A stretch of DNA of 64,000 bases from Providencia sp. R33 (GCF_019343475.1 NZ_CP072453.1:3782001-3846000), one strand, 5' to 3'; positions 1-9,493 are shown, counted from the first letter of the stretch. Program-made: numbers and translations. Notes: generated by a model not told the origin, from the letters alone.

Positions 1-1061
1 AGAATATTGACTTGGTGCTTATCAACGACCTGACTCATTCGATTAACGGATGGGTAATTTGGTACACCTTCAAACATAACGGTTTTTGCGCCATTGGATA
101 ATGGCCCATAGAGTAAGTAGCTATGACCCGTTACCCAGCCTACATCCGCAGTACACCAGTAGACTTCACCTGGATGGTAGTCAAAGGTATATTTAAATGT
201 GAGTGTGGCATAAACCAGATAACCACCTGTGGAGTGGAGAACACCTTTAGGTTTACCTGTTGAGCCTGAGGTATACAGAATGAACAGCGGGTCTTCCGCG
301 CTCATTTCTTCTGGTGGGCAATCAGCGCTAACCCCTTTGATAACATCATGCCACCATAAGTCGCGACCTTCGACCCAACTTGGAACATTGCCTGTACGTT
401 GGTAGACAATGACATTCGCAACAGTAGTGACTTGCGGGTTGGTTAATGCGTCATCCACATTTTTCTTCAGTGGAATCGCACGCCCTGCACGTAAGCCTTC
501 ATCAGCGGTGATAATCAGCTTTGCTTTACAGTCAATAACGCGACCAGAGACAGCCTCAGGAGAGAAACCAGCGAAAATGACCGTATGGATAGCGCCGATA
601 CGCGCACACGCTAGCATGGCGACAGCGGCTTCGACGACCATTGGCATATAAATCGCCACGACATCCCCTTTGCGGATGCCTTGTTTCTTTAAGACATTAG
701 CAAACTGGCTAACATCGTGGTGCAATTCACGATAAGTGACATTTTTTGACGATGAAGGGTCATCGCCTTCCCAAATAATCGCTACTTGGTCGCCTTTTTC
801 AGCCAGATGGCGGTCCAAACAGTTTGCACTTAAATTTAAAGTGCCATCTTCAAACCAACGGATATCGATATGTCCAGGGTCAAAAGACGTGTTCTTAACA
901 CGGGTGTACGGTTTAATCCAATCAACGATTTTTCCTTTTTCGCCCCAAAATCCTTCAGGGTCTTGAATCGAGCGTTGGTACTCATCGTTATACTGTTGTT
1001 CGGTAATTAGGGCATTTTTTGCAATTTCAGCAGGAACGGGATGTTTAGTTATTTGAGTCAT
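1..1061 (-). CDS. acs: Acetyl-CoA synthetase (5' part, runs off the window)
   Basis: Acetate-activating enzyme that makes acetyl-CoA from acetate, ATP and CoA through acetyl-AMP; cytosolic. The reverse strand is open from an ATG at 1061-1059 to base 1, giving about 353 of the usual ~650 residues; the C-terminal part lies outside. The N-terminus ([19 protein letters not shown]) resembles enterobacterial Acs. The AMP-binding signature [12 protein letters not shown] lies near residues 263-274, where E. coli Acs has it. An AAGGAGATAATA-type ribosome site precedes the start. It is divergent from sodA across a 418-bp AT-rich gap. No damage is visible in the part present. Confidence 0.96.
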   Translation of the reverse strand, partial: MTQITKHPVPAEIAKNALITEQQYNDEYQRSIQDPEGFWGEKGKIVDWIKPYTRVKNTSFDPGHIDIRWFEDGTLNLSANCLDRHLAEKGDQVAIIWEGDDPSSSKNVTYRELHHDVSQFANVLKKQGIRKGDVVAIYMPMVVEAAVAMLACARIGAIHTVIFAGFSPEAVSGRVIDCKAKLIITADEGLRAGRAIPLKKNVDDALTNPQVTTVANVIVYQRTGNVPSWVEGRDLWWHDVIKGVSADCPPEEMSAEDPLFILYTSGSTGKPKGVLHSTGGYLVYATLTFKYTFDYHPGEVYWCTADVGWVTGHSYLLYGPLSNGAKTVMFEGVPNYPSVNRMSQVVDKHQVNI

Positions 1062-1339
1062 ATTATTATCTCCTTGCAAATGTTAATACTATGTCAAAAA
1101 ACGGTTAACTAAAGCACGAAATATAAATTTGTTTTTCTTTTGCGCGGAAGATCACGTATTAATTGTAATGAGATTTGCAGGATTATCATTTGATGCTAAA
1201 TCCAGTATTGAAATATAAATCTAAAAATATTGAAAATGTTGGATGTAAAGAAAAATAAATCGTGGAGATATTGGTATTAGTTACTGTATAAACTAATTCT
1301 CATAGGGAATGCAAAAGACCACAATTTCATCATGGATTT

Positions 1340-1358
1340 GATAATGATTTTCATTAAC
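1340..1358 (+). promoter_or_regulatory. Fur box upstream of sodA
   Basis: GATAATGATTTTCATTAAC matches 16 of 19 positions of the classical Fur consensus GATAATGATAATCATTATC. It overlaps a probable -35 (TTTTCA, 1348-1353) whose -10 is TATAAT at 1370-1375 with a 16-bp spacer, so Fur-Fe2+ would block RNA polymerase. Iron repression of sodA through Fur is established in E. coli. Confidence 0.85.
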
Positions 1359-1375
1359 AGAAAAATAACTATAAT
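1348..1375 (+). promoter_or_regulatory. Probable sigma-70 promoter of sodA
   Basis: TTTTCA (1348-1353) and TATAAT (1370-1375), 16-bp spacing, about 105 bp upstream of the sodA start codon. The -35 lies inside the Fur box. Confidence 0.55.
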
Positions 1376-1479
1376 AGAGAGAAATTCACAAGGTGCGAAA
1401 CTACGCAAGTGCCATACCCTATGAACCTTGTGGTGAAAATGAGAAACATAGTGGTATTTACGTCACTGGAGACAATAAA

Positions 1480-2106
1480 ATGAGTTATACATTACCTGCT
1501 TTACCTTATGCTTATGATGCGTTGGAACCACATTTTGACAAACAAACCATGGAAATCCACCACACTAAGCACCATCAAACCTATGTGACTAACACCAACA
1601 CGGCGTTAGAAAAATTACCTGAATTAGCAGGTCTGGATATTGACGTTCTGATTCAAAAATTAGACCAAATTCCTGCTGATCAACGTACCTTCGTGCGTAA
1701 CAATGCGGGTGGTCACTCAAACCACAGCATGTTCTGGAAAGGTTTGAAATTAAATACTGAATTAAAAGGCGACTTGAAAGCGGCTATCGAGCGCGATTTT
1801 GGTAGCGTTGATGCATTCAAAGAGCTGTTTGAGAAAGCAGCTGCAACTCGCTTTGGTTCAGGCTGGGCGTGGCTGGTTCTGAAAGATGACGGTAAATTAG
1901 CCGTTGTATCAACTGCTAACCAAGACAACCCATTAATGGGTGAAGCGATTTCTGGTGCTTCAGGTTACCCAATCATCGGTTTAGATGTGTGGGAACACGC
2001 ATATTACCTGAAATTCCAAAACCGTCGCCCTGATTATATCAAAGCGTTCTGGTCAGTGGTTAACTGGGACGAAGCAGCTGCACGTTTCGCTTCAAAAGCT
2101 AAATAA
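1480..2106 (+). CDS. sodA: Manganese superoxide dismutase
   Basis: Cytosolic enzyme that converts superoxide to hydrogen peroxide and oxygen. It has 208 residues, normal for the family. Metal ligands are visible: His27 in the IHHTKHH segment, the second His in [10 protein letters not shown], and Asp/His in DVWEHAYY. The GGH context and the NQDNP glutamine fit the Mn form rather than the Fe form. The start is MSYTLPALP at 1480, with GGAGA 7 bases upstream; the open frame extends 29 codons further 5' but that extension is not family-like. A Fur box covers the promoter, implying induction at low iron. A strong hairpin terminator follows at 2132. Confidence 0.97.
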   Translation: MSYTLPALPYAYDALEPHFDKQTMEIHHTKHHQTYVTNTNTALEKLPELAGLDIDVLIQKLDQIPADQRTFVRNNAGGHSNHSMFWKGLKLNTELKGDLKAAIERDFGSVDAFKELFEKAAATRFGSGWAWLVLKDDGKLAVVSTANQDNPLMGEAISGASGYPIIGLDVWEHAYYLKFQNRRPDYIKAFWSVVNWDEAAARFASKAK

Positions 2107-2131
2107 TTAGACTTTTTAATTAAGTTTCAAT

Positions 2132-2165
2132 AGGCGTAGCATCGATGGTGCTGCGCCTTTTTTAT
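2132..2165 (+). terminator. Rho-independent terminator of sodA
   Basis: AGGCGTAGCA pairs with TGCTGCGCCT around a short loop (one G-U pair), followed by a run of seven T. Confidence 0.9.
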
Positions 2166-2247
2166 TTCCTGCCCGTTTGATTGTTATCTTGAGTGGCATT
2201 CTTTATGATGAAGGCTTCATCACCAATTTATGTGGAGAGCGCAGCCT

Positions 2248-2928
2248 ATGTCATTCCTACCCCAAGTCTTTGTCGGTAAAGTCCAAGCAACGCAATCTTG
2301 CGGCCGAAGTGCGATTCATAAACATGCGGTAGATGGGTTATTGATGTTGGGGCAGCTTGGGTTAGAGGGTGATGAACAAGCAGAAACGCGTTTTCATGGT
2401 GGGCCTGATCGAGCGCTTTGCCATTATCCTCGTGATCACTATGAATTTTGGCTGAATGCATATCCTGAACAAGAAGATTTGTTTATGGCATCAGCATTTG
2501 GTGAAAATATATCCACACAGGGAATGACCGAAGATAATGTATTTATCGGTAACATTTATGCGTGGGGGGATGCACGAATTCAGGTTACTCAACCTCGCTC
2601 ACCTTGCTATAAACTCAATGGCCTAACTGGTGTGGAAAACTTCGCTCAAATCATGCAAGACAACGGCCGTTGTGGGTGGTTATATCGTGTGATTAAAACG
2701 GGGAATGTCAGTACTAATTCACCGCTAACGCTATTGAGCCGCAACAGTGATGTTTCAGTACAAGAGGCGATAATGATTGCATTTCACGCCCCCTATGATG
2801 AGCAGCTGTATCGTAGGCTCCTGAGTGCAGCAGGGTTATCAGCTAGTTGGAGCCTAACGATGCAAAACCGCCTTGATAATCACCGTATTGAAGAATTTAA
2901 CCACCGTTTATTTGGCAAACGCAGTTAG
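2248..2928 (+). CDS. yiiM: MOSC-domain protein YiiM
   Basis: MOSC-domain protein of the YiiM family. In E. coli YiiM takes part in molybdenum-cofactor-dependent detoxification of N-hydroxylated bases such as 6-hydroxylaminopurine; this is known of the family, not shown here. The 226-residue reading starts MSFLPQVFVGKVQ, with GGAG 10 bases upstream. The MOSC core is visible as RFHGGPDRALCHYP, AFGENIS and the conserved cysteine in QPRSPCYKL. It follows sodA, as in E. coli. Its stop codon overlaps the stop of the convergent ABC-transporter gene by 4 bases (TTAG at 2925-2928). Confidence 0.92.
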   Translation: MSFLPQVFVGKVQATQSCGRSAIHKHAVDGLLMLGQLGLEGDEQAETRFHGGPDRALCHYPRDHYEFWLNAYPEQEDLFMASAFGENISTQGMTEDNVFIGNIYAWGDARIQVTQPRSPCYKLNGLTGVENFAQIMQDNGRCGWLYRVIKTGNVSTNSPLTLLSRNSDVSVQEAIMIAFHAPYDEQLYRRLLSAAGLSASWSLTMQNRLDNHRIEEFNHRLFGKRS

Positions 2929-4553
2929 GACTGACCAATAAATTGCTGGTACCAAGGTGTGCCAGCCATAAGTTCTGCATGGCTGCCTTGAGCAATAATC
3001 TCTCCATCTTCCATATAGACGATGTTATCTGCTAAACACGCAAGGTTAGGGTGATGAGTAACTACAATGCGAGTTTGCTGACCCGCTAGAGTGATTAGGG
3101 AAATCACGGAAGCGGTATTGATGGTATCAAGGCTTGCTGTTGGTTCATCCATTAAAATGATATCTGGGTGGAGCAGAAATAGTCGTGCAATACATAGACG
3201 CTGTTTTTGCCCGCCAGAAAGTGCCATGCCACTCGCGCCGACGTCTCGGTTTAGAAAATCAGGAATATCCTCAAAATTTAACTTTGAAAGCAGAGTGTTA
3301 ACCTCTCGGTCATCAATATTAGAATTTTCTAATGTTAAGTTTTGCCGTACGCTACCGCGAAAGAGCGCGCTGTCTTGCAATAAAACCCCACGCTTCGAAC
3401 ATAACGCTTCTTGCGATAATTCCATCAGGTTTTTATTACCGTAACTAACGGAGCCTTGAGTCGGGTCTTGTAGACGAGCGAGTAAGCTTAAGAGGGTACT
3501 TTTCCCTGCGCCAGATGGGCCAACGATGGCTGTGAAAGTATTTTGAGTAAAATTGACGGTAATGTTATTTAAAATTCGTTTTTTTTCATCGTTATAGAAA
3601 GATAACTGTTGGCAACGAATATCCTTATTCTCAGGGGCAGGGGCTCGATAGGGAAATACTAATTCAGGGGTAATCAACGCGGATTCGACCTGTTCAATCG
3701 ATTGTTTTGCTTGTCTTAATGATTGGTTTAAATGCGAAAGAAGCCAGATTGGTTCAATAAACCGCGCTAATAATACCATCCCCGCTAACCATAAGCTTAA
3801 TGGCATGTCACCTTGGTTCATTTTTTGAATACCTAAATAAAACAATGCGATGAAAATGATTTGGATAGCGCTTGAAAACAGTAAATGGAATGGCAAACTT
3901 TGGCGCTGTAATTGTTTCTGTGTTTGATACTGTGATGCTAACGCACTCGTGAGTTGTTGGTGCTGAGATTGGCTAACGCCTGCACGGCGGATGAGTGGCT
4001 GGTGGAGCGCAAACTGGTCGAGTTGGCGAATAACATCTTGTTCAGATACATGGGTTTGCTGCTCAAAAAATACCATCTTTTGACCACAAAGGCGCAAGGT
4101 AAATAATAAAACCAGCCCTATAAATAAAAGCAGACATCCAAAAATAGGTTGGTAAATAAATGCCCCTAATACAACAGTGAATGGCGTGATTAACCCGCTA
4201 ATAATGGGATGCAATAGATGTGCAGGGACTGACATAATGTGTGAAACGGGCCCTGCCACTAAGTGATTGGCATTTTTGATCGGCTGTAATGACAAGGGTA
4301 AGTGGCGAATTAACGCGTTAGCAAGGTAGCGCATCACTAATCCACCCGCTAAGTAGCCTTTTTGGGTGGCAATAAAGGTGGTCAGAAAGGCAATCAGGCT
4401 ACATGCAGCCAATAAAGTCATCGGCATGATAATGTCTAACGACCAACTGAAAATAACATACACCAGTAATAGCCCGCAGAGTCCATCTAAAATAGCCGCG
4501 AATACCATCCAAAAAATGGCGCTGCGTACCGTATATAATAAGGACTTAAGCAT
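2925..4553 (-). CDS. Heterodimeric ABC transporter, permease/ATPase half B
   Basis: Half-transporter with an N-terminal membrane domain of about 300 residues (hydrophobic stretches such as AAILDGLCGLLLVYVIF and CLLLFIGLVLLFTL) fused to a nucleotide-binding domain. Walker A GPSGAGKST lies near residue 345, signature LSGGQKQR near 447, Walker B IILMDEPTASLD near 465, and the switch histidine is in VTHH. The start MLKSLL is chosen because GGAGG lies 6 bases upstream; the frame extends 6 codons further. It overlaps the end of its partner by 8 bases, so the two are translationally coupled and presumably form a heterodimer. The arrangement recalls siderophore-type pairs such as YbtP/YbtQ, and CydDC is an alternative. 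Substrate and direction are not determinable here. Confidence 0.85.
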   Translation of the reverse strand: MLKSLLYTVRSAIFWMVFAAILDGLCGLLLVYVIFSWSLDIIMPMTLLAACSLIAFLTTFIATQKGYLAGGLVMRYLANALIRHLPLSLQPIKNANHLVAGPVSHIMSVPAHLLHPIISGLITPFTVVLGAFIYQPIFGCLLLFIGLVLLFTLRLCGQKMVFFEQQTHVSEQDVIRQLDQFALHQPLIRRAGVSQSQHQQLTSALASQYQTQKQLQRQSLPFHLLFSSAIQIIFIALFYLGIQKMNQGDMPLSLWLAGMVLLARFIEPIWLLSHLNQSLRQAKQSIEQVESALITPELVFPYRAPAPENKDIRCQQLSFYNDEKKRILNNITVNFTQNTFTAIVGPSGAGKSTLLSLLARLQDPTQGSVSYGNKNLMELSQEALCSKRGVLLQDSALFRGSVRQNLTLENSNIDDREVNTLLSKLNFEDIPDFLNRDVGASGMALSGGQKQRLCIARLFLLHPDIILMDEPTASLDTINTASVISLITLAGQQTRIVVTHHPNLACLADNIVYMEDGEIIAQGSHAELMAGTPWYQQFIGQS

Positions 4554-6231
4554 GATTTTCCTCCAAGGCACTCAGTAATTGCTGATAATCCATTGATATT
4601 TCGGCTAGATCTTTGTGAGAGCCTTGTGCTATCAGTTGGCCTTCTTTCATAAGCAAGACGCGATTAGCGAGGTTTAAGCTATCTAGATGATGCGTGACGA
4701 ATACGCAGGTTCGCGATTCAGCATGTAATAGCGATAAGACCCGCTGAGCATTTTGCGGATCCAGCGCAGAGGTAGGTTCATCGAACAACAATAACGGGGC
4801 TGGGGATAATAAGGCTCGTGCAATGGCGAGTCGTTGGGATTCCCCGCCAGATAACACGATTTCTTTTCCTATCACACTATCAAGGCCTTTAGGGGATTGC
4901 TGCACCAATGGTAATAAATTGAGGGCCTCAAGGTAGTAGTGCAAGTCACTCTCTGTCGCGTTAGGGGCAAAAAGCTGCAAGTTTTCCCTTAACGAGCAGG
5001 GCATAGGCTGCGGGTTTTGCATCACAATGGCCACTTGTTGATTTAACGTGGCTAACGAAAGTTCAGGAAGCGGTGTTTGGTTAAATAAAACAGTGCCTTG
5101 TGAAGGGTCTAAAAAGCGTGCCATGAGCTGTAATAATGTGCTTTTCCCTGCACCGGATGGCCCGACTATCGCGATGAGTTCACCGCCAGTAATATCGATA
5201 TCAACCTGAGACAAAAGGTTTTTATCGCCAAGAGTTACACTGACTTGAGTCAGTTGGAGGTGGCAAGAGGTTGTATCGAGTATTTTCTTACCGTACTGCA
5301 TTTCAGGCTCATTTAATAATTTCTCAATGCGTTGTGATGCACTGACCGCAAGGTTTAATGCATCAGCACCGTGCCCCATCGCTGCAACGGGGGCTGCGAT
5401 GCTTTGTATTAGTAGAATAAATAGAATGACTTGAGCGAGTGAAATTGGGCTGGGAATCAGCATCACACCCAAAATGACCCAGAAAGACAGCAAGGTAGCA
5501 CTGATGCCGATTTGGGTGAGTGAACTTAATGCCCCAATTTTACCAATCCAACGAATAAAGGCGGTTTCAAAATCTTGTAGTGCGAGTGATGCTCGTTTTT
5601 GTATTCCTTGATTTGGGTATTGCCTAGCGAATAACGGGTTATCGGCTAATTCAGCATATTGGCTATAGAGGTGCGCCATGGTGCCATTGCGAGCTGCATA
5701 TAAGTGTTGGTAGCGTGGTGCTCGCATTGCACGGAATAAAAAAACTGCAGCGACTAAAGGGAGAAGGCAAAAAAGCGTTAATAAGACGCTTTGCCACAGC
5801 AAAATGAGCACGGCGGCAACAGGTACGACTATCAATTTGGTGAGATCTGCAGGCGCATGAGCGGTTAATTGGTGGAGGTAGCGGACATCACGGTCAATCA
5901 CCTGTGAAATACCATCTCTACCTTGCTGAGCAAAGTGGTTTAAGGGTAATTTTCCTATCTTATCAAGTATCTGTAATCGCAATTGGTGGCAAAGGTGGCT
6001 ATCTGTCTGGTGTGTGAGGTACATGGCGAGAGTTTGGCAAACTAACCAGACTATCCCCCCAATGCAGGCGATAATGACCCAGTTAACATATTGATGAACG
6101 GGAGATATGGCAATTTGGCTGATGGCCACCCATGGGATGAGAGAGCAAAGACCTGCGATGGCTTGTAAAATCACAGCAACCAGTAAAATTGAGCGATAGG
6201 GACGAAGCAATGTCCAAAGTGCGCGGTACAT
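4546..6231 (-). CDS. Heterodimeric ABC transporter, permease/ATPase half A
   Basis: First gene of the two-gene ABC operon, 561 residues. The membrane domain comes first, then an ATPase with Walker A GPSGAGKST near residue 357, signature LSGGESQR near 460, Walker B LLLFDEPTSALD near 478 and VTHH. The start MYRALWTLLRPYRS is preceded by GGAGG at 6-base spacing; the longer start 9 codons upstream has no ribosome site. Both halves have complete ATPase motifs, so there is no sign of one degenerate site. It lacks the N-terminus of CydD and reads more like YbtP-type siderophore transport proteins. I see no siderophore genes nearby, so the substrate is open. Confidence 0.85.
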   Translation of the reverse strand: MYRALWTLLRPYRSILLVAVILQAIAGLCSLIPWVAISQIAISPVHQYVNWVIIACIGGIVWLVCQTLAMYLTHQTDSHLCHQLRLQILDKIGKLPLNHFAQQGRDGISQVIDRDVRYLHQLTAHAPADLTKLIVVPVAAVLILLWQSVLLTLFCLLPLVAAVFLFRAMRAPRYQHLYAARNGTMAHLYSQYAELADNPLFARQYPNQGIQKRASLALQDFETAFIRWIGKIGALSSLTQIGISATLLSFWVILGVMLIPSPISLAQVILFILLIQSIAAPVAAMGHGADALNLAVSASQRIEKLLNEPEMQYGKKILDTTSCHLQLTQVSVTLGDKNLLSQVDIDITGGELIAIVGPSGAGKSTLLQLMARFLDPSQGTVLFNQTPLPELSLATLNQQVAIVMQNPQPMPCSLRENLQLFAPNATESDLHYYLEALNLLPLVQQSPKGLDSVIGKEIVLSGGESQRLAIARALLSPAPLLLFDEPTSALDPQNAQRVLSLLHAESRTCVFVTHHLDSLNLANRVLLMKEGQLIAQGSHKDLAEISMDYQQLLSALEENHA

Positions 6232-6403
6232 ACAAAACCTCCATAGCGAATCAGTCACTGTAATTTATTTCGCTTTATTTAAGGGATTTAGTTGTTTTGC
6301 TTACCAGACTATTTGTTTTGTTTGCAGGGCAGAAAAGAGTGACGTTTCCTGTGTTTTGAGTAAGATAACGAAATGACATTGCAAGAGGGGTGGGGAAAGT
6401 AAG

Positions 6404-7309
6404 ATGCAATATGATTTAAATGACCTCTATTATTACGTCAAAGTGGTCGAACATGGCGGCTTTTCCCAAGCTGGTTTAGCATTAGGGATCCCAAAATCCA
6501 AGCTGAGCCGACGTATTGCCGATTTAGAGCAAAAGCTCAATGTTTCATTGATTTACCGCTCAACACGCCAATTCCATGTTACGGAAGTAGGCCAAGTGTT
6601 TTATCAACAGTGTAAGAATGTGGTGGATGAAGCAGAAATCGCCCATGAACTTATTTGTTCTGTACAGTCCCACCCCAAAGGCACGATTAAACTTTCATGC
6701 CCAGTGGCGTTATTGCAGGTTTACTTGAATGAGCTGCTGGTGGATTTTATGGTGCAATATCCGGATATTGATATTCAAATTTTAGCGGTGAATCGCCCCG
6801 TTGATGTGATAAGTGAAGGGTTAGATTTGGCTATCAGAGTGCGTTCTTTACCCCTTGATGACTCGGGGTTGACGATGAAAGTGCTGGGGTATTCACGCAG
6901 GATATTGGTCGCGAGCCCACTGTTATTTGCAGAACAAGGTGCACCAATTGAGCCTGAAAAACTAGTGGATTACCCTATTTTGGCAAATACGGAACATTCG
7001 CAGAATTACACACTGACCTTAAAAAATAGCGACGATCTCAGCTTTACGCAGCATTTTACCCCTAAATTAGCGACAACCGATGTGCTGACTTTGTACCGTG
7101 CGGCGCTCAAAGGGATTGGTATTGCGAGGTTACCTTATGGGGTGGTGGAAAAGGAAATTGCGGCGGGGGAGCTGGTGGAAGTGTTACCTGAATGGCGTTT
7201 CCCTGAAGATATTATTCATGCGGTGTATCCTTCTCGCAAAGGGTTGTTACCTTCCGTGCAATTATTACTGAATTATTTGGCTGATAACATTTCTCCGTCA
7301 GTAAAATAA
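6404..7309 (+). CDS. LysR-family transcriptional regulator
   Basis: Regulator of 301 residues. The N-terminal winged helix-turn-helix (residues ~5-62: FSQAGLALGIPKSKLSRRIADLEQKL) and the C-terminal effector-binding domain are typical of LysR regulators. It resembles the group beside YhaJ/DmlR-type regulators. It is convergent with the pirin gene at 7353 and lies 1.2 kb before the YcaC-like hydrolase. Members of this group often control neighbouring pirin or oxidoreductase genes, so those are plausible targets, but no operator was identified. Confidence 0.9.
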   Translation: MQYDLNDLYYYVKVVEHGGFSQAGLALGIPKSKLSRRIADLEQKLNVSLIYRSTRQFHVTEVGQVFYQQCKNVVDEAEIAHELICSVQSHPKGTIKLSCPVALLQVYLNELLVDFMVQYPDIDIQILAVNRPVDVISEGLDLAIRVRSLPLDDSGLTMKVLGYSRRILVASPLLFAEQGAPIEPEKLVDYPILANTEHSQNYTLTLKNSDDLSFTQHFTPKLATTDVLTLYRAALKGIGIARLPYGVVEKEIAAGELVEVLPEWRFPEDIIHAVYPSRKGLLPSVQLLLNYLADNISPSVK

Positions 7310-7341
7310 AAATCCCCCGATAGCCTAATGCTACCGAGGGG
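7305..7341 (-). terminator. Probable terminator between the LysR and pirin genes
   Basis: An imperfect stem (CCCCCGATAGC with GCTACCGAGGGG, short loop). On the minus strand it is followed by ATTTTTATTTTA, so it best serves the pirin gene; it may also slow transcripts of the LysR gene. Confidence 0.6.
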
Positions 7342-7352
7342 TCATGCGTTAT

Positions 7353-8228
7353 TTATTGCGTTTCAGGAATACGGCCAAATTTGCCACTGTTGAAGTCATT
7401 TACGGCTTCATTAATTTCTTCCATGCTATTCATAACAAATGGGCCATAGCCAACAACAGGCTCATCAATTGGGTCGCCGCTTAATAGTAGCACCAATGCG
7501 TCTTCTGTTGCTTCTAACACAATATTGCTTTGTGTATCATCAAGGATCATTAGCTCGCCTTCGTTTAAGGCAGAGCGCCCATCAACAAATATTGAACCAC
7601 GCAGCATCACTAATCCCACATTGCGACCTGATTTAGTCTGAATACCGACGGTTTTGCCTTTATTGAGCTGTAAATCCCAAACATCTAATGGGGTAAAGGT
7701 TCTAGCTGCACCTTTATGGCCTAAATAATCCCCCGCGATGACGCGCAGTGTGCCGGCTTCATTGGGCAGCGTGACTTTCGGCATCGTTTGGCTTTCCAAT
7801 AGCTGATAGCCCGGTGCGGCGGATTTGTCTTTTGCAGGCAAATTGACCCACAACTGCACCATATCAAGGGTGCCGCCTTTTTTCATAAAGTCATCAGATT
7901 GGTATTCTTGATGCAAAATACCCGATGCGGCTGTCATCCACTGAACATCCCCTGGGCCAATGACACCACCTTCCCCCGTTGAGTCATGGTGGGCAACTTC
8001 CCCATCATAAACAATCGTGACGGTTTCAAACCCGCGGTGTGGGTGTTCACCGACACCACGATTTGCCGCATCTGAGCTTGGGAATGCAAATGGCCCCGCT
8101 CTATCGAGTAATAAGAAAGGGTTTAGGTATTTCCCGTGGTTGCTGTAGCTAAACATTGAGCGAACAGGGAAACCATCACCAACCCAATGGCTCCGTGGAG
8201 ATTGATAGATACCAATAATTTTTTTCAT
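7353..8228 (-). CDS. Pirin family protein
   Basis: Cupin-fold pirin of 291 residues. The N-terminal pirin domain has the metal-binding pattern GEHPHRGFETVTIVYDGEVAHHDS and the motif GDVQWMTAASGILHQE. The C-terminal pirin domain ends near GYGPFVMNSMEEINEAVNDF. Pirins are iron-binding proteins; some act as quercetinases, others as redox-linked regulators. Which applies here cannot be read from sequence. The start MKKIIGIYQSPRSH has GGAG 7 bases upstream; 11 further codons upstream are open but unlikely. It is divergent from the YcaC-like gene, so the two may share a regulatory region. A second pirin of the YhhW type is at 28360. Confidence 0.92.
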   Translation of the reverse strand: MKKIIGIYQSPRSHWVGDGFPVRSMFSYSNHGKYLNPFLLLDRAGPFAFPSSDAANRGVGEHPHRGFETVTIVYDGEVAHHDSTGEGGVIGPGDVQWMTAASGILHQEYQSDDFMKKGGTLDMVQLWVNLPAKDKSAAPGYQLLESQTMPKVTLPNEAGTLRVIAGDYLGHKGAARTFTPLDVWDLQLNKGKTVGIQTKSGRNVGLVMLRGSIFVDGRSALNEGELMILDDTQSNIVLEATEDALVLLLSGDPIDEPVVGYGPFVMNSMEEINEAVNDFNSGKFGRIPETQ

Positions 8229-8493
8229 GGTGAGACTCCGAATTCTGTTTTGATGAGCCAATCATAAAGCAGTGGTAAAACGTCGAGTAGTGGCAAAAAT
8301 AGGTTTCATTGTTCCAATAAAAGAACAATCAATGTTTAAGTTATTATCCTATTTATAGAACAGTGTTTATCAAAACTCGGACTACTCAGCTTTAAATCGA
8401 TGAATTAATCTAAATAACACGAAAACTGAGCGGTTATCGTTCTATTTTTCATTCTAAATAGATTTTTTACTTCATCGATTGAGAGGCTTTATT

Positions 8494-9171
8494 ATGAGTA
8501 TTCCAGCTAATTTTAATGGTCAGCGTCCTGTTATTAACCCGAACGATGCGGTGATGTTATTAATTGACCACCAAAGTGGGCTTTTCCAAACTGTCGGTGA
8601 TATGCCGATGACTGAATTGCGTGCTCGCGCTGCGGTACTGGCAAAAATGGCTTCACTGGCGAAAATCCCAGTGATCACCACGGCTTCTGTGCCACAAGGC
8701 CCTAATGGCCCTCTGATCCCTGAAATCCATCAAAATGCCCCTCATGCACAATACATTGCCCGCCGCGGTGAAATTAATGCGTGGGACAACCCTGAATTTG
8801 TTGCTGCAGTGAAAGCGACAGGTAAAAAACAGCTGATTATTGCAGGCACTATCACTAGTGTTTGCATGGCTTTCCCTGCTATTAGTGCTGTGATGGATGG
8901 CTACCAAGTTTTTGTTGTGATTGATGCATCAGGTACTTACAGCAAAATGGCACAAGAAATTACATTAGCGCGCGTGGTTCAAGCCGGCGTGGTACCGATG
9001 GATACCGCGGCAGTTGCTTCTGAATTGCAAGGTACTTGGAACCGTGAAGATGCCGCTGAATGGGCGATGGCATACACGCAAATTTTCCCTGCTTATCAAT
9101 TGCTGATTGAAAGCTATAGTAAAGCGCAGGACGTTTTGAAAAGTAATGAACAATTAGATTCAGAACGCTAA
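8494..9171 (+). CDS. Isochorismatase-family hydrolase, YcaC-like
   Basis: Cysteine hydrolase of 225 residues, alpha/beta fold of the isochorismatase superfamily. Likely catalytic residues are the Asp in [11 protein letters not shown], the Lys in [11 protein letters not shown] and the Cys in TSVCMAFPA. The stretch [11 protein letters not shown]...[24 protein letters not shown] is very close to E. coli YcaC, whose substrate is unknown. The start has GAGAGG 7 bases upstream. It follows the divergent pirin gene, and a hairpin closes the unit at 9203. Confidence 0.9.
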   Translation: MSIPANFNGQRPVINPNDAVMLLIDHQSGLFQTVGDMPMTELRARAAVLAKMASLAKIPVITTASVPQGPNGPLIPEIHQNAPHAQYIARRGEINAWDNPEFVAAVKATGKKQLIIAGTITSVCMAFPAISAVMDGYQVFVVIDASGTYSKMAQEITLARVVQAGVVPMDTAAVASELQGTWNREDAAEWAMAYTQIFPAYQLLIESYSKAQDVLKSNEQLDSER

Positions 9172-9202
9172 TCAACCCCGCGAATATTTAACTCACGAAT
9201 TA

Positions 9203-9232
9203 AAGATAGCCTTTTAATACAAAGGGCTATCT
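9203..9232 (+). terminator. Terminator after the YcaC-like gene
   Basis: AAGATAGCCTTT and AAAGGGCTATCTT form a near-perfect 12-bp stem around a 6-base loop; only a weak pyrimidine run follows. Confidence 0.7.
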
Positions 9233-9260
9233 TCTCTCACTCTATTTTTGGGATTAAGTA

Positions 9261-9446
9261 ATGAGCAAAATTGCACTGCCGTTATTGGCATCTTTATTGG
9301 TTTTTGGAACAGCACAGGCAGCAGACTATAAATTAGACCCAACCCACACCAAAGTGGTGTTTTATATTGACCATTTCAATACTTCTACCAATAGCGGTGG
9401 ATTTCATAATATCAGTGGGAATATGACCTATTCACCTGAAAAATAA
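9261..9446 (+). pseudogene. Truncated YceI-like periplasmic protein (61 aa)
   Basis: Begins with a clear signal peptide (cleavage after AQA, residue ~20) and then DYKLDPTHTKVVFYIDHF, the start of a YceI-family lipocalin-like domain, which usually totals ~190 residues. The frame stops after YSPEK, and a bidirectional terminator follows directly with no remaining YceI sequence. It is either a remnant with its 3' end deleted or a very short secreted protein. The ribosome site is weak (GGGATTAAGTA). Loss of most of the beta-barrel argues against the YceI isoprenoid-binding role. Confidence 0.7.
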
Positions 9447-9475
9447 AACGGGGATGTCTATGTTCCCCGTTTTTT
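9445..9475. terminator. Bidirectional terminator between the YceI remnant and trpS
   Basis: AAAACGGGGA pairs with TCCCCGTTTT across a 9-base loop, with T-rich runs on both strands, so it can end both the YceI remnant and trpS transcripts. Confidence 0.85.
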
Positions 9476-9493
9476 ATTTGTATGAGATAGGAA

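Larger units (their letters stand above)
1062..1479. other. Intergenic region, divergent acs/sodA promoters
   Basis: This 418-bp AT-rich gap has no convincing gene. It holds the divergent promoters of acs (left) and sodA (right). The only site I can define is the Fur box and overlapping promoter at 1340-1375. A longer in-frame reading of sodA from 1393 exists but lacks a ribosome site and is not conserved. Confidence 0.7.

Noticed and set aside
1393..1479. N-terminal extension of sodA by 29 residues
   Set aside because: Not SodA-like, contains the leader region, and a proper ribosome site precedes the ATG at 1480.
2925..6231. Calling the ABC pair cydDC
   Set aside because: N-terminus and motifs do not resemble E. 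coli CydD; no cyd or trxB/aat neighbours. Kept as an unspecified heterodimer.
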